Shown here: positions 27,387 through 37,628 of the stretch, in pieces
Layout of the letters: each line of letters begins with the position of its first letter
Numbering within the stretch: position 1 is the first letter of the stretch
Origin: Marinomonas lutimaris
GTDB taxonomy: Bacteria; Pseudomonadota; Gammaproteobacteria; Pseudomonadales; Marinomonadaceae
Assembly (NCBI RefSeq): GCF_019426345.1
Contig: NZ_JAHLLW010000004.1
Span: 132,282 to 196,281 of the forward strand
DNA length: 64,000 nt
Direction of reading: 5' to 3'
Program-made: the position numbers and the translations under genes
The notes under the pieces: generated by a model
What the model was told of the DNA's origin: nothing
Databases searched by the model: none
Seen by the model: the letters and a program-made list of their open reading frames with translations, nothing else

Positions 27387-28448
27387 TTACAAGGTTTTCA
27401 ACGCAGCCGTTAGCGCCGCCATTTCTTCGTCAGTACCAATAGTGATGCGAAGGTAGTTGCCGATGCGTGGTTTGTTGCTACCAAAGAAACGCACAAGGAT
27501 GCCCAGCTCTTTTAGAGCCAAGTAAATTTGCTCAGCATCCTTGTCTGGGTGTGTCGCGAAAACAAAGTTTGTTGCGGAAGGAATGATGTTGAATCCCAGT
27601 GCTTCAAGGTCTTCAACTGATTGCTCACGAGTGGCAATGGTTTTTTCGCAAATCTCTTTTAGATATGCTTCATCTTCCACTGCTGCAGTTGCACCAGCCA
27701 AGGCAATCCGATCAATTGGATAGGAGTTGAAGGAGTTCTTCAAACGCTCCAAACCTTCGATCAAATCTGGATGGCCCAGTGCGTAACCAACACGAATTCC
27801 TGCCAAGGCACGGGATTTAGACAAGGTTTGCACAACCAATAGATTTGGATATTGATTGATCAAAGACACGGCACTTTGTGCGCCGAAGTCCACGTAGGCT
27901 TCGTCTACCAGCACAACCACATCAGGATTCGCTTTTAGAATTGCTTCAATATCAGCTAAAGGTAAAGCTTTGCCCGTCGGCGCATTCGGGTTGGTGATAA
28001 CCACACCTGACACGTCTAGGTTTTCGTAATCCGCAGGAATGATGTCGAAATCATCATTAAGCGGAATCAGTTTTGGTTCGATGCTATATAAGCCAGCGTA
28101 CACTTTATAAAAGCTATAGGTGATGTCGGCAAATGCCAACGGCTTGTCTCCAGCAAAATACCCCATGAAGGCAAGCGCCAATACTTCGTCCGAGCCGTTG
28201 CCAACAAACACTTGATTAGCGTCTAGCTGATAACTTTTTGCCAAGGCGTTTTTCAGGGTCACGCAGTTTGGGTCTGGGTAAAGACGTAAACGCTCACTGA
28301 CTTCTAGAGCCATCGCTTCTATAGCTTTAGGTGATGGCGAGTATGGGCTTTCGTTAGTATTTAGCTTGATGTACTTTTTGTCTTGCGGTTGTTCGCCTGG
28401 CACATAAGGGTCAAGAGAAGCAATTTTATCTGTCCAAAAACGACTCAT
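27387..28448 (-). CDS. hisC: Histidinol-phosphate aminotransferase HisC
   Basis: PLP enzyme converting imidazole acetol phosphate to histidinol phosphate in histidine synthesis. The 353-aa fold-type I protein shows the family's LNTNESPYSPSP near the N-terminus, GNGSDEVLAL (about 84-93), NPNAPTG, DEAYVDF, and the cofactor lysine in TLSKSRALAGIRVGYAL (K211). It lies downstream of lysS on the same strand, separated by a palindromic hairpin, and away from other his genes. It may be a second copy of the broader HisC/aromatic aminotransferase type; substrate use cannot be fixed from sequence. Confidence 0.92.
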   Translation of the reverse strand: MSRFWTDKIASLDPYVPGEQPQDKKYIKLNTNESPYSPSPKAIEAMALEVSERLRLYPDPNCVTLKNALAKSYQLDANQVFVGNGSDEVLALAFMGYFAGDKPLAFADITYSFYKVYAGLYSIEPKLIPLNDDFDIIPADYENLDVSGVVITNPNAPTGKALPLADIEAILKANPDVVVLVDEAYVDFGAQSAVSLINQYPNLLVVQTLSKSRALAGIRVGYALGHPDLIEGLERLKNSFNSYPIDRIALAGATAAVEDEAYLKEICEKTIATREQSVEDLEALGFNIIPSATNFVFATHPDKDAEQIYLALKELGILVRFFGSNKPRIGNYLRITIGTDEEMAALTAALKTL

Positions 28449-28493
28449 GGAATGCTCCGTTGTACGTCATCAAAAATAGAGTATGGAAACAAA

Positions 28494-28517
28494 ATAAGGC
28501 CTCAATTGAGGCCTTAT
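28494..28517 (-). terminator. Palindromic hairpin between lysS and hisC
   Basis: ATAAGGCCTCAA and TTGAGGCCTTAT are perfect reverse complements forming a 24-nt palindrome, followed on the minus strand by TTTTG. Probable terminator of lysS. Confidence 0.75.
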
Positions 28518-28559
28518 AAATACATTAGAATTTTTTATCAGTCACTATCCGGCCTAGGA

Positions 28560-30062
28560 TTAGTCCTGAGGCTTCATATGCGGGAACAACAATACGTCAC
28601 GGATCGAAGGCGCATTGGTGAACAACATCACCAAACGGTCGATACCAATACCTTCACCAGCGGTTGGTGGTAGGCCATATTCTAACGCATTAATGTAGTC
28701 TGCATCGTAATGCATCGCTTCATCATCACCCGCGTCTTTTTCTGCGACCTGACGCATGAAACGCTCTGCTTGGTCTTCTGGATCGTTAAGCTCCGAGAAA
28801 CCGTTAGCAATTTCACGACCACCAACGAAGAATTCAAAACGGTCTGTAATGAAATCATTATCATCATTACGACGCGCCAGTGGAGACACTTCCGCTGGGT
28901 ACTCAGTAATGAAAGTCGGTTGATCCAATTTGTGCTCTGCGGTTTCTTCGAAAATTTCAGTCCAAAGCTTACCAAGACCCCAAATCGGTTTCACATCGAT
29001 TTTTAGTTTCTTCGCAACAGCCGTCGCGCCTTCCAGCGTTTCGAGATCTGCAGCAGTCAATTCTGGATTGTAGTGCAAAATCGAATCAAGCATGCTCATA
29101 CGGACAAACGGCGCACCGAAATCGTATTCAGAACCTTGGTATGTCACTTTTGTTGTACCAAGTACTTTTTCTGCAACCGTGCGCAGCATGTCTTCCGTTA
29201 GATCCATTAGATCTTTGTAGTCTGCATACGCTTGGTAGAATTCGATCATGGTGAATTCTGGATTGTGACGAGTCGAGGTACCTTCATTGCGGAAGTTACG
29301 GTTAATTTCGAACACACGCTCAAAACCACCCACAACCAAACGCTTCAAGTAAAGCTCTGGCGCAATACGCAAGTACATGCTCATATCCATGGCATTATGA
29401 TGCGTAACAAATGGACGCGCTGACGCACCACCTGGAATCGTTTGCAACATTGGCGTTTCAACTTCCATGAAACGTCGATCTTCTAGGAAGCGACGAATCG
29501 TAGAGATAATTTTTGAACGCATTTGAAAAGTCTCGCGAGATTCTTCGTTTACGATCAAATCAACGTAACGCTGACGGTAACGCATTTCCATGTCAGACAA
29601 ACCGTGGTGCTTGTCAGGTAATGGACGTAGAGATTTGGTTAGCAATTGCGCTTCTTGCATATCAATATACAGGTCGCCTTTGCCAGATTTGTGCACAGGA
29701 CCAGAAATACCGATGATGTCGCCCAAATCCCATGTTTTTTGATCAGCCAATAGCTCAGGGCTCAAAGCTTTACGGTTTACGTAAGCTTGGATTTGACCTG
29801 TCATGTCTTGTAGCAACATGAAAGCACCGCGATTACGAATGATGCGACCAGCGATGCTCACTTTATGATCTTTCTCTTCTAGATCGGCTTTTTCTAGTTC
29901 ACCGAATTCCGCTTGAAGATCCGCTGCATACGCATTTGGACGAAATGTATTTGGGTAAGCATTACGTTCTGCACGAATAGCTGCCAATTTACCGCGACGT
30001 TCTGCTACTAAGCGATTGTCGTCAGATTGTACTGTGAATTCTGTGTTATTTTCGTTAGCCAT
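28560..30062 (-). CDS. lysS: Lysyl-tRNA synthetase, class II
   Basis: Charges tRNA(Lys) in the cytoplasm. The 500-aa class II enzyme has an N-terminal OB-fold (about 60-150, [20 protein letters not shown]), motif 2 in [20 protein letters not shown] and motif 3 in [20 protein letters not shown]. The length is standard. It follows prfB after 49 nt on the same strand, the widespread prfB-lysS pairing. No leader peptide or T-box was seen. Confidence 0.96.
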   Translation of the reverse strand: MANENNTEFTVQSDDNRLVAERRGKLAAIRAERNAYPNTFRPNAYAADLQAEFGELEKADLEEKDHKVSIAGRIIRNRGAFMLLQDMTGQIQAYVNRKALSPELLADQKTWDLGDIIGISGPVHKSGKGDLYIDMQEAQLLTKSLRPLPDKHHGLSDMEMRYRQRYVDLIVNEESRETFQMRSKIISTIRRFLEDRRFMEVETPMLQTIPGGASARPFVTHHNAMDMSMYLRIAPELYLKRLVVGGFERVFEINRNFRNEGTSTRHNPEFTMIEFYQAYADYKDLMDLTEDMLRTVAEKVLGTTKVTYQGSEYDFGAPFVRMSMLDSILHYNPELTAADLETLEGATAVAKKLKIDVKPIWGLGKLWTEIFEETAEHKLDQPTFITEYPAEVSPLARRNDDNDFITDRFEFFVGGREIANGFSELNDPEDQAERFMRQVAEKDAGDDEAMHYDADYINALEYGLPPTAGEGIGIDRLVMLFTNAPSIRDVLLFPHMKPQD

Positions 30063-30111
30063 GATTTTGCTATCTACTCTTTTTCAAATGTTCTAAATAA
30101 GGAACGGCGCT

Positions 30112-31207
30112 TTATAGGCCTTGTTTTAAACTTGCAATAATAAACTGGTCTAAATTGCCATCTAACACAGCACCAGTATTGGAAGTTTCCACTCCTGTAC
30201 GCAAATCCTTAATACGCGACGCATCCAATACGTAAGAGCGAATCTGACTGCCCCAACCGATATCAGATTTGCTGTCTTCCACAGCCTGTGCCGCTTCGGT
30301 ACGCTTCATCATTTCAAACTCGTACAATTTGGCACGAAGTTGTTTCATGGCAAAGTCACGGTTAGCGTGTTGAGAACGCTGGTTTTGACATTGCACTACG
30401 ATGCCCGTAGGAACGTGGGTAATACGTACCGCAGAGTCTGTGGTGTTTACGTGCTGACCACCGGCACCGGATGAACGGTAAGTATCAGTACGAATGTCCG
30501 CTGGATTAATTTCAATCTCAACGTTGTCATCGATCTCTGGTGAAACAAAGACGGACGCAAATGACGTATGACGACGGTTACCAGAGTCAAATGGAGACTT
30601 ACGAACCAAGCGATGCACGCCTGTTTCAGTACGCAACCAACCAAAAGCATAATCGCCTTCAAAACGAATAGTCGCGGATTTGATTCCCGCTACGTCGCCT
30701 GCAGATACTTCCATCAGCTCAACTTTAAAGCCTTTGTCTTCACCCCAGCGCAAATACATGCGTAATAGAATGTTGGCCCAATCTTGAGCTTCGGTACCAC
30801 CGGAACCTGACTGAATATCCAAGAAAGCACTGTTCTCGTCCATTTCTTTGGAAAACATGCGACGGAATTCTAACTTGGCTAATAAAGCTTCTAGCTCTTC
30901 TAGTTCAAGTTCAACCGCTTCTACGGAATCTTCGTCGTTTTCTTCTACGGCGATGTCTAGCAGCTCTTTGGAATCGTTAACACCGGATTCCATGCTGTCT
31001 AGGGTTTCAACAACGGCTTCAAGCGCAGCACGCTCTTTACCAAGTTTTTGGGCGTATTCTGGATCGTTCCAAATAGCTGGATCTTCCAGTTCACGGTTAA
31101 CTTCCTCTAAGCGTTCTTTCTTTGACTCGTAGTCAAAGATACCCCCGAAGGGTTAAAGCACGAGCTGAAAGGTCTTTTATCTTAGAAAGTATCGGGTTTA
31201 TTTCCAT
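30112..31207 (-). CDS. prfB: Peptide chain release factor 2, programmed +1 frameshift
   Basis: RF2 terminates translation at UGA and UAA. Codons 1-24 run from ATG 31207 to the CTT at 31136-31138; an in-frame TGA (31133-31135) follows. A +1 shift (CTT TGA C) joins the second frame to give about 364 aa. The GGGGGTAT before the shift site is the internal Shine-Dalgarno-like stimulator, so RF2 autoregulates its own synthesis: low RF2 stalls at UGA and favours the shift. The GGQ motif is in [18 protein letters not shown]. Co-directional with lysS. The open frame starting at 30993 is only the distal part. Confidence 0.96.
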
Positions 31208-31351
31208 ATTGGCGTCAATTTGCTATAAACAGTGTGGATAAATGTGATTCGGAATTGTAACGAATTTAGTCGCAGCATAAAATGCCATTCGCTACCCAAT
31301 GATGGAAAAACAGACCATTTTTTGTGGGCCTTGCTATCAAATGGAGTCAAT

Positions 31352-31651
31352 ATGGATAAGCCAACCGTTTCAGTCGCCATACTGGGACAAAATTATAAGA
31401 TAAATTGCCCTAAAGGGCATGAAGCAGATTTGAAAGAAGCTGCTGAGTATTTAAACAATCAAATGCGTGAAATCAAAGCCAGCGGAAAAATAGTCGGCCT
31501 TGAAAAAATAGCAGTACTTGCTGCATTGAATATTACTCACGATATGCTTAATAATCGAAAATACGCCCGTTCTAACGAGCAACAGTTGCGAGAACTGACG
31601 TCGCAGCTTGATGCGGCTTTAGCGCATGAAACAAAGTTGGTTAACGAATAA
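31352..31651 (+). CDS. zapA: Cell division protein ZapA
   Basis: Cross-links FtsZ filaments at the division ring. The 99-aa protein from ATG 31352 reads TVSVAILGQNYKINCPKGHE ADLKEAAEYLNNQM, the ZapA globular head, followed by a coiled-coil C-terminal helix (about 60-99). GGAG lies 7 nt upstream; the frame extends 40 codons further but lacks support. The order zapA-ssrS-ygfA is conserved in gammaproteobacteria and backs the call. Confidence 0.93.
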   Translation: MDKPTVSVAILGQNYKINCPKGHEADLKEAAEYLNNQMREIKASGKIVGLEKIAVLAALNITHDMLNNRKYARSNEQQLRELTSQLDAALAHETKLVNE

Positions 31652-31781
31652 ACATCTATGGTTTATTTCTTGATCTACTTTTTTGATTGCAAGCGTAGAA
31701 CACGAATTTTCTTCATACAACGCAGAAAACGATTTGTGCTATTGAGTGATTTCTACAGTGAGTTACTTTATACTGGAATTC

Positions 31782-31957
31782 GTTTCCTGGGTTGTTCGAA
31801 GCGGCTTAACGCCCTTGAGCCTATGAGTAATACCCCGGAAAGAGCCTGCTGGCTTGGTGTGCATGTCCGTGCGTCGGAAAGCCTAAAGAGTCACAGTTCT
31901 TTCCACCTTGAACCACTGGGTTCAAGGCCAATAGCCGAAACGGCAACTTGGGAAACT
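31782..31957 (+). ncRNA. ssrS: 6S RNA
   Basis: Regulatory RNA that mimics an open promoter and sequesters sigma-70 RNA polymerase in stationary phase. The 5' end GTTTCCTGGGTTG pairs with 3' CAACTTGGGAAAC, closing a long, mostly double-stranded rod. Internal blocks (GAGCCTATGAGTAATACC, CACCTTGAACC followed by GGGTTCAAGG) match 6S sequence, and TATACT (31769-31774) sits 7 nt upstream as a -10 box. The position between zapA and ygfA is diagnostic. Ends are approximate. Confidence 0.92.
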
Positions 31958-31962
31958 CTTTT

Positions 31963-32547
31963 ATGACCTCTCATCTAGATCCTAGACAGACACTCCGTCG
32001 TCAATTACGTCAAACCAGAAGAAGTTTATCCGAAGATGAGCAGCTTAGCGCATCTACTAGTTTATTGTCTAACTTCAAAGAACAGCTTAGTTATCTCAAT
32101 ATAGATAACACTCAGCGAATTGCTTTGTACCTCACCAATGACGGTGAGATTTCCCCCCATCTATTGTGCGACTATTTTTGGCAGCAAAATATCCAAACCT
32201 ATCTTCCCGTCGTACAAGACAAACAACTCTCCTTTGCTCGCTATACTGCTGAGACAATCTGGCAAGAGAATATTTTCGGCATAAAAGAACCAGTAACGAC
32301 AGAATATTTATCAGGCAACGAGCTTGATATTGTCTTGTTACCTTTGGTTGGGTTCGATTCAAAGGGCGGACGCCTTGGCATGGGAGGCGGCTTTTACGAC
32401 AGAACCTTTGCCAACAAAAGAGCCGACGAAAAGCCATTACTAATAGGCTTGGCACATGACTGCCAAGAAGTAAAAAGCCTACCCATTGAAGGCTGGGATG
32501 TGCCCTTGCAAGCCATTATTACGCCCAGACAAACTATTAAAGTGTAG
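31963..32547 (+). CDS. ygfA: 5-formyltetrahydrofolate cyclo-ligase
   Basis: ATP-dependent enzyme converting 5-formyl-THF to 5,10-methenyl-THF in folate recycling. The 194-aa protein (ATG 31963) has the N-terminal basic helix RQTLRRQLRQTRRSLSEDEQ and the nucleotide/folate signature GFDSKGGRLGMGGGFYDRTF. It begins just after the 6S RNA 3' end, from whose transcript it is probably also expressed, as in other gammaproteobacteria. It converges with the TraF-like gene, 4 nt away. Confidence 0.93.
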   Translation: MTSHLDPRQTLRRQLRQTRRSLSEDEQLSASTSLLSNFKEQLSYLNIDNTQRIALYLTNDGEISPHLLCDYFWQQNIQTYLPVVQDKQLSFARYTAETIWQENIFGIKEPVTTEYLSGNELDIVLLPLVGFDSKGGRLGMGGGFYDRTFANKRADEKPLLIGLAHDCQEVKSLPIEGWDVPLQAIITPRQTIKV

Positions 32548-32551
32548 CCAC

Positions 32552-33982
32552 TCAGTAGACGAAACTATAACCAACTGATACATAAGCCCCACTATTGCCA
32601 TCATCGTTTTCAGGTGCATAAGCAACATCAACGTCTAAGCGCCGATAGAATGTTAGACCCGCAGTGTAATAATTTAGCTCACTACCAACCAAGTTTTTTC
32701 TATAGCCAATACGCATACCCGGTAAAACCCAGCTATCAGTATAATAAGACAAGGATACCGTCGCCCACTGATATTCATCACCCAATGGATCTGCTATCGC
32801 GTTCACATCATAAGATCCTGCTAATGAGAAATGCTGATCCTTGCTTTTTACAGCTGCATCAACCGTCATCTGGGCTTCCATCTTATAAGTTTCGTTTAAT
32901 GAAAAGACACCTTTTCCAGCAAACCTAAGCGCCGTTTCACAACTGGTTTTATCTGCTCCCGTTAATCCAGAACAGTTGCTGACTAAACCTTTGTAATCAA
33001 ACTCAGGTTCGTTCACGTTCGCTATTGAAGCGCCTAATTGAAAATTTCGGCCGGTCAAAATAAGCCCTAAATCCAGCGAAATACCAGATGAGACAGAATC
33101 TCGACTTAAGAAAAAATCACTATAAGAAACACTAGAGTCGTCATCTTCACTCAATACCGTAAGTTTTTGATCTAAAGCAAGACGATGAAAGTTCAGTCGA
33201 CCACCGACAATTAGCGCACTGGTTTCTGAGCGAGATACCATCTCACTGTAACCCAAGCTAAAACGAAGATCCGACGCCCTTTTCATATACACAGAGGTAT
33301 CAGACTCTACATCTGCATCGTCGACATTAACAGTATCAAGATCAGAAGCACTGGTAACTGCTTCCAATTCGTCCACACCCGTGAGTGTTAAATTGTCCGC
33401 CAAAACATCAGCCCGCCCGACTAGAGAGGCACTAGCATCTAACGTAAAAACACCACGACGTCTAGTTTTATAAATAATAGGCAAAAAAGGCCCTTGGACT
33501 GTGGTCGAAAATTTTGCGTACGTGGTTCGGCTGATATCGGAAATAACCACGTCAGCCGAATCAAGAGAGTCATTAATATCCGCTAACACCTCATCAATTT
33601 TAGCGACCACGAAGGCATCAGGATCTGGAGCCGATTGAGCTTCAGTTTTAATCGCGTCAATATCAATACTAGAAGTAAAGTCCTCATCAAAAATAGCTTC
33701 AAGCTCATCTACTCTATCGTTTATGTCATCTACACCTCCGCCCTCAATACCTATCCCTATCGGCCCTAAAAAACCGACGCGGAAGCCTTGTAGATTTGCC
33801 ATCAAATAGGAAGCAGCAGGATTACCTGCAGCAGTCGATAACGCATGACGATTTCCATAGCTTCCTAACACGGTACTTGAGCCAATAGGTTGATAAACAT
33901 ACATAGAGGCCATAGCTACAGAGCTAGAAACACCCAGACCTAACATTAAACCTAGGTTAAAAATCGTCAAATACTTTCTCAT
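32552..33982 (-). CDS. TraF_2-family outer-membrane beta-barrel protein
   Basis: A 476-aa exported protein annotated in relatives as conjugal-transfer protein TraF (the PF13729-type family), although no conjugation genes are near. The signal peptide ends near VAMA; then comes SAAGNPAAS-like RHALSTAAGNPAASYLMANL, an alternating-strand beta-rich body, and a C-terminal GAYVSVGYSFVY with terminal aromatic, typical of outer-membrane barrels. An acidic segment rich in Asp/Ser (about 70-130) is probably a loop or plug. Function unknown; the conjugation name should not be trusted. Monocistronic. Confidence 0.8.
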   Translation of the reverse strand: MRKYLTIFNLGLMLGLGVSSSVAMASMYVYQPIGSSTVLGSYGNRHALSTAAGNPAASYLMANLQGFRVGFLGPIGIGIEGGGVDDINDRVDELEAIFDEDFTSSIDIDAIKTEAQSAPDPDAFVVAKIDEVLADINDSLDSADVVISDISRTTYAKFSTTVQGPFLPIIYKTRRRGVFTLDASASLVGRADVLADNLTLTGVDELEAVTSASDLDTVNVDDADVESDTSVYMKRASDLRFSLGYSEMVSRSETSALIVGGRLNFHRLALDQKLTVLSEDDDSSVSYSDFFLSRDSVSSGISLDLGLILTGRNFQLGASIANVNEPEFDYKGLVSNCSGLTGADKTSCETALRFAGKGVFSLNETYKMEAQMTVDAAVKSKDQHFSLAGSYDVNAIADPLGDEYQWATVSLSYYTDSWVLPGMRIGYRKNLVGSELNYYTAGLTFYRRLDVDVAYAPENDDGNSGAYVSVGYSFVY

Positions 33983-34043
33983 CTGTCACTCTTTTCAATA
34001 AATACTGTTTTGTCTAGCGTACAAAACAAAAAAATCAGGCCAT

Positions 34044-34072
34044 AAAAAACCGATAACTTATAAAGCTATCGG
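34044..34072 (-). terminator. Second terminator-like hairpin downstream of kdsB
   Basis: CCGATA (34050-34055) pairs with TATCGG (34067-34072). On the minus strand the stem is followed by TTTTTT (34044-34049), consistent with a second stop for the kds transcript just before the TraF-like gene. Confidence 0.7.
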
Positions 34073-34122
34073 CTTTCTTTATCATTTCTTTACACTTTAA
34101 ATGCAAGATTAGGACACAAAAA

Positions 34123-34155
34123 AAAACGCCAAACCTTATTAAGATTTAGCGTTTT
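34123..34155 (-). terminator. Terminator of the kds operon
   Basis: AAAACGC-AAA and TTT-GCGTTTT form an 11-bp stem with one mismatch and an 11-nt loop, with long A/T tails, 27 nt after the kdsB stop. Confidence 0.8.
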
Positions 34156-34181
34156 AAATGAAAACTTTTTGAATGAAAAGA

Positions 34182-35000
34182 CTAGATACTATCCAAAGAC
34201 AGCTGATACCTAAGTTTTTCCAAGTCTTCTGGCGTATCCACGCCATGAGTAGGCAGACCATCCGCCAAAGCCACTTGAACCTTGATGCCTTGATGCAAAA
34301 AGCGTAATTGCTCAAGCTTTTCCCAACGCTCTAATGGCGACATAGGTAGATCTGCGTATCTTGCTAATAAACTGGCACGGTAAACATACAAGCCAATATG
34401 ACGCAGCGCAGGGAAGCCAACTGGCAACATGCCTGTCCTTTCAGGATTACTGGCAAAGCCGTCTCTATCCCAAGGCATAGGTGAACGACTAAAATACAGC
34501 GCGCGCTGCTTTTCATCACACACTACTTTCACCACATTTGGGTTAAAGAAATCTTCAACCTGATCAATCACACAAGCGACCGTTGCCATTTCGGCTTCTT
34601 TGTCTTTGTTTAAAGCAATGACACTGGAATGAATCAAGTTAACTGGCAAAAAGGGTTCGTCGCCTTGCACATTGACGACAATTTCATCGCCCTGCCAACC
34701 CATTTTTGCAGCCACTTCAGCAAGACGCTCAGTGCCATTTTCATGGTCATCACGAGTCATCACCACTGAAGCACCAAAACCTATTGCCGCTTTTTCAATA
34801 AGTTGATGGTCTGTGGCAATCGTCACCGATTGCGCACCAGCTTTTAGTGCCAGCTCATAAACCCATTGCAGTACCGGCTTGCCACCTAAATCGGCCATCA
34901 GCTTTTGTGGAAAACGCTGAGAAGCGTAGCGAGCCGGAATCACTATATGAAAATCCGGTAGCGCTGCTGAACCAATCATTGTATCTAAAGAGTCAGTCAT
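34182..35000 (-). CDS. kdsB: 3-deoxy-manno-octulosonate cytidylyltransferase KdsB
   Basis: Activates Kdo to CMP-Kdo for lipopolysaccharide (or capsule) assembly. The 272-aa protein has the nucleotidyltransferase start FHIVIPARYASQRFPQKLMA and VVNVQGDEPFLPVNLI, TRDDHENGTERLAEV, and the C-terminal LPTHGVDTPEDLEKLR. Start ATG 35000 overlaps the kdsC stop (TAATG), so translation is coupled; ATG eight codons later is an alternative. Last gene of kdsD-kdsA-kdsC-kdsB. Confidence 0.95.
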   Translation of the reverse strand: MTDSLDTMIGSAALPDFHIVIPARYASQRFPQKLMADLGGKPVLQWVYELALKAGAQSVTIATDHQLIEKAAIGFGASVVMTRDDHENGTERLAEVAAKMGWQGDEIVVNVQGDEPFLPVNLIHSSVIALNKDKEAEMATVACVIDQVEDFFNPNVVKVVCDEKQRALYFSRSPMPWDRDGFASNPERTGMLPVGFPALRHIGLYVYRASLLARYADLPMSPLERWEKLEQLRFLHQGIKVQVALADGLPTHGVDTPEDLEKLRYQLSLDSI

Positions 35001-35581
35001 TATTTTTCAAACTCCGGCTTTTGAGCCAATTCATAAGCGTGTTCTAAGGACATTCGAGAGGCTAACACCATGTCAGCGACTTCTCTAGCGACACCTTCAC
35101 CGGCAGCTTTACTGAGTATAATCGGACAATGACGTTGCAATAAAATATGCGCATCAGCGGGACATAAAGCAACGCCAACCTTAGGCATAACCTGAAGGTC
35201 AATCACATCATCCCCTACATAAGCGGCTTCTTCTGGCGTAATCCGCAAACGCTCGACCAACTCATCAAACGCTTCAGCTTTGTTATGACAACCGGGATAG
35301 AAATGCTCTACTTTTAGCTCTTTCATCCGCTGTCTTAATGGTGCAGAGTCTTTTGCGGTGATCACAGCGACTTGTATCCCCCACTTTGGCAACAACTTCA
35401 TTGCCACACCATCTTTTACATTGAAGCGTTTTATTGTTTCGCCTTGCTCGGTATAAAGCAGACGGCCATCGGTTAGTACGCCATCCACATCAAAAACCAC
35501 CAACTTCAAGGCTTGTAGTTTAGCTAACAAACCTTGATCAGTTGCAAGCGTAGGATAAGAAGAAAGAAAAGCCGCATCCAT
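35000..35581 (-). CDS. kdsC: 3-deoxy-manno-octulosonate-8-phosphatase KdsC
   Basis: HAD phosphatase releasing Kdo from Kdo-8-phosphate. The 193-aa protein shows the catalytic DVDGVLTDGRLLY (nucleophile D33 or so), the lysine-containing VITAKDS, and YVGDDVIDLQVM, all tetrameric C0-type HAD features. It follows kdsA after 3 nt and overlaps kdsB, so all are one transcript. No lptC follows, unlike the usual core kdsD-kdsC-lptC order. Confidence 0.94.
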   Translation of the reverse strand: MDAAFLSSYPTLATDQGLLAKLQALKLVVFDVDGVLTDGRLLYTEQGETIKRFNVKDGVAMKLLPKWGIQVAVITAKDSAPLRQRMKELKVEHFYPGCHNKAEAFDELVERLRITPEEAAYVGDDVIDLQVMPKVGVALCPADAHILLQRHCPIILSKAAGEGVAREVADMVLASRMSLEHAYELAQKPEFEK

Positions 35582-35584
35582 TTA

Positions 35585-36469
<885 letters not shown>

Positions 36470-36525
36470 CTAGATTTGCTCACTCTAAACACGTCTAAAG
36501 CGGCGTAAAATTAGTTGACCCGTTT

Positions 36526-37512
36526 TTATCGATCGTAAATTTCTAAAATTCCGGACAAGTTTTTCGCATCGTCCACGACCACCAGCAAGGTGATTTTATC
36601 GCGCAGCATTTGTTCTTCAGCTTGCACTATCATCACGTTTTCATTGATGGTTTTTGGGTTCGGTGTCATCAAGCTTGCCATGCTTTTATGTATCATGCCT
36701 TCACTTTCTTTGAGCATGGCACGACGTAAGTCACCATCGGTAAAAATACCCAGCAACTTACCTGTTTCTTGAATCAATACAACGCCCATTCTGCCATGAG
36801 TCATGACGGAAATAGCGTCTTTTAATGTGGTTTCTGGCGTGCAAACCGGAAGGTTTTCTTTGTGCATTAGGTCTTTAACACGAGTTAATAGTTTACGGCC
36901 TAAGCTGCCACCAGGATGAAAACGGGCAAAATCTTGCGGCTGGAAATTACGGCATTCCATCAAGGCCACAGCCAAAGCATCACCCATTGCAGTTGTCATG
37001 GTCGTTGATGTGGTTGGCGCTAGATTATTTGGGCAGGTTTCTTTATCGATAGAGAGGTCTAGTACACAATCACAATGCTTCGCCAAGGTAGAATCAATGT
37101 TTCCCACCATGGCAATGCTTGGGTTTCCAAAACTTTTTAGGGAAGGTAATAAACGCATCAGCTCTTCAGTTTCACCCGAAAAACTAATCAGCACTAAGAC
37201 ATCTTCCGGCTGGATCATACCCAAGTCACCATGAAAGGCTTCACCCGGATGAAGAAAGAAACTCGGTGTACCTGTGGAGGCTAATGTAGCGGCAATTTTT
37301 TTACCTATCAAACCAGATTTTCCCATGCCACAAATAATGGTACGACCCTTACTTGCAAGAATCATTCGAACGGCTTTTGGGAATTCTTCGGTGACTTGAT
37401 TAGCTAAATTGGCTAGAGCTTGAGCTTGTGTTGATAAAGTACGTCGAGCACTTTCAATAAGGATATCGGAGTCAGTACTCGAATCGGCACTCAAATTAAA
37501 TAGATCGCTCAT
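36526..37512 (-). CDS. kdsD: Arabinose-5-phosphate isomerase KdsD
   Basis: Isomerises ribulose-5-phosphate to arabinose-5-phosphate, the Kdo precursor. The 328-aa protein has an N-terminal SIS sugar-isomerase domain (GMGKSGLIGKKIAATLASTG; FFLHPGEAFHGDLGMI; SFSGETEELMRLLP) and two C-terminal CBS domains (about 200-328, LMHKENLPVCTPETTLKDAI). Start ATG 37512 has GAGG upstream; the frame continues 14 codons further without support. First gene of the Kdo operon. A capsule-linked paralogue (KpsF type) cannot be excluded. Confidence 0.94.
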   Translation of the reverse strand: MSDLFNLSADSSTDSDILIESARRTLSTQAQALANLANQVTEEFPKAVRMILASKGRTIICGMGKSGLIGKKIAATLASTGTPSFFLHPGEAFHGDLGMIQPEDVLVLISFSGETEELMRLLPSLKSFGNPSIAMVGNIDSTLAKHCDCVLDLSIDKETCPNNLAPTTSTTMTTAMGDALAVALMECRNFQPQDFARFHPGGSLGRKLLTRVKDLMHKENLPVCTPETTLKDAISVMTHGRMGVVLIQETGKLLGIFTDGDLRRAMLKESEGMIHKSMASLMTPNPKTINENVMIVQAEEQMLRDKITLLVVVDDAKNLSGILEIYDR

Positions 37513-37580
37513 AAAGCCTCGCTGCTCAATGTAATAATCGTAAAGTGGCATCATTATACAGAGGAGGAAGCGGGTCGCCT

Positions 37581-37615
37581 ACCAAAGAGCAAGTTTTCAT
37601 CACTTACTCTTTGGT
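37581..37615 (-). terminator. Hairpin between znuA and kdsD
   Basis: ACCAAAGAG pairs with CTCTTTGGT (9 bp) with an inner AAGT/ACTT helix. It lies just after the znuA stop on the minus strand; no U-run follows, so termination may be partial. Confidence 0.6.
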
Positions 37616-37628
37616 GAAGGAGAAGGAA

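Noticed and set aside
30848..31132. Serine-rich 94-codon open frame on the plus strand
   Set aside because: Antisense shadow of the acidic/leucine-rich start of prfB; low-complexity serine comes from reading GAA/GAG codons in reverse.
30112..31207. prfB as a broken gene, because of an in-frame TGA at 31133-31135
   Set aside because: The stop is the canonical RF2 programmed +1 frameshift site (CTT TGA C with an upstream G-rich Shine-Dalgarno-like stretch); the gene is intact.
31658..31966. 102-codon open frame downstream of zapA
   Set aside because: It lies over the 6S RNA; no ribosome site and the primary signal is the RNA rod structure.
32552..33982. Conjugation locus, suggested by the TraF-like name
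   Set aside because: No relaxase, coupling protein or other tra genes; the protein is a lone outer-membrane beta-barrel.
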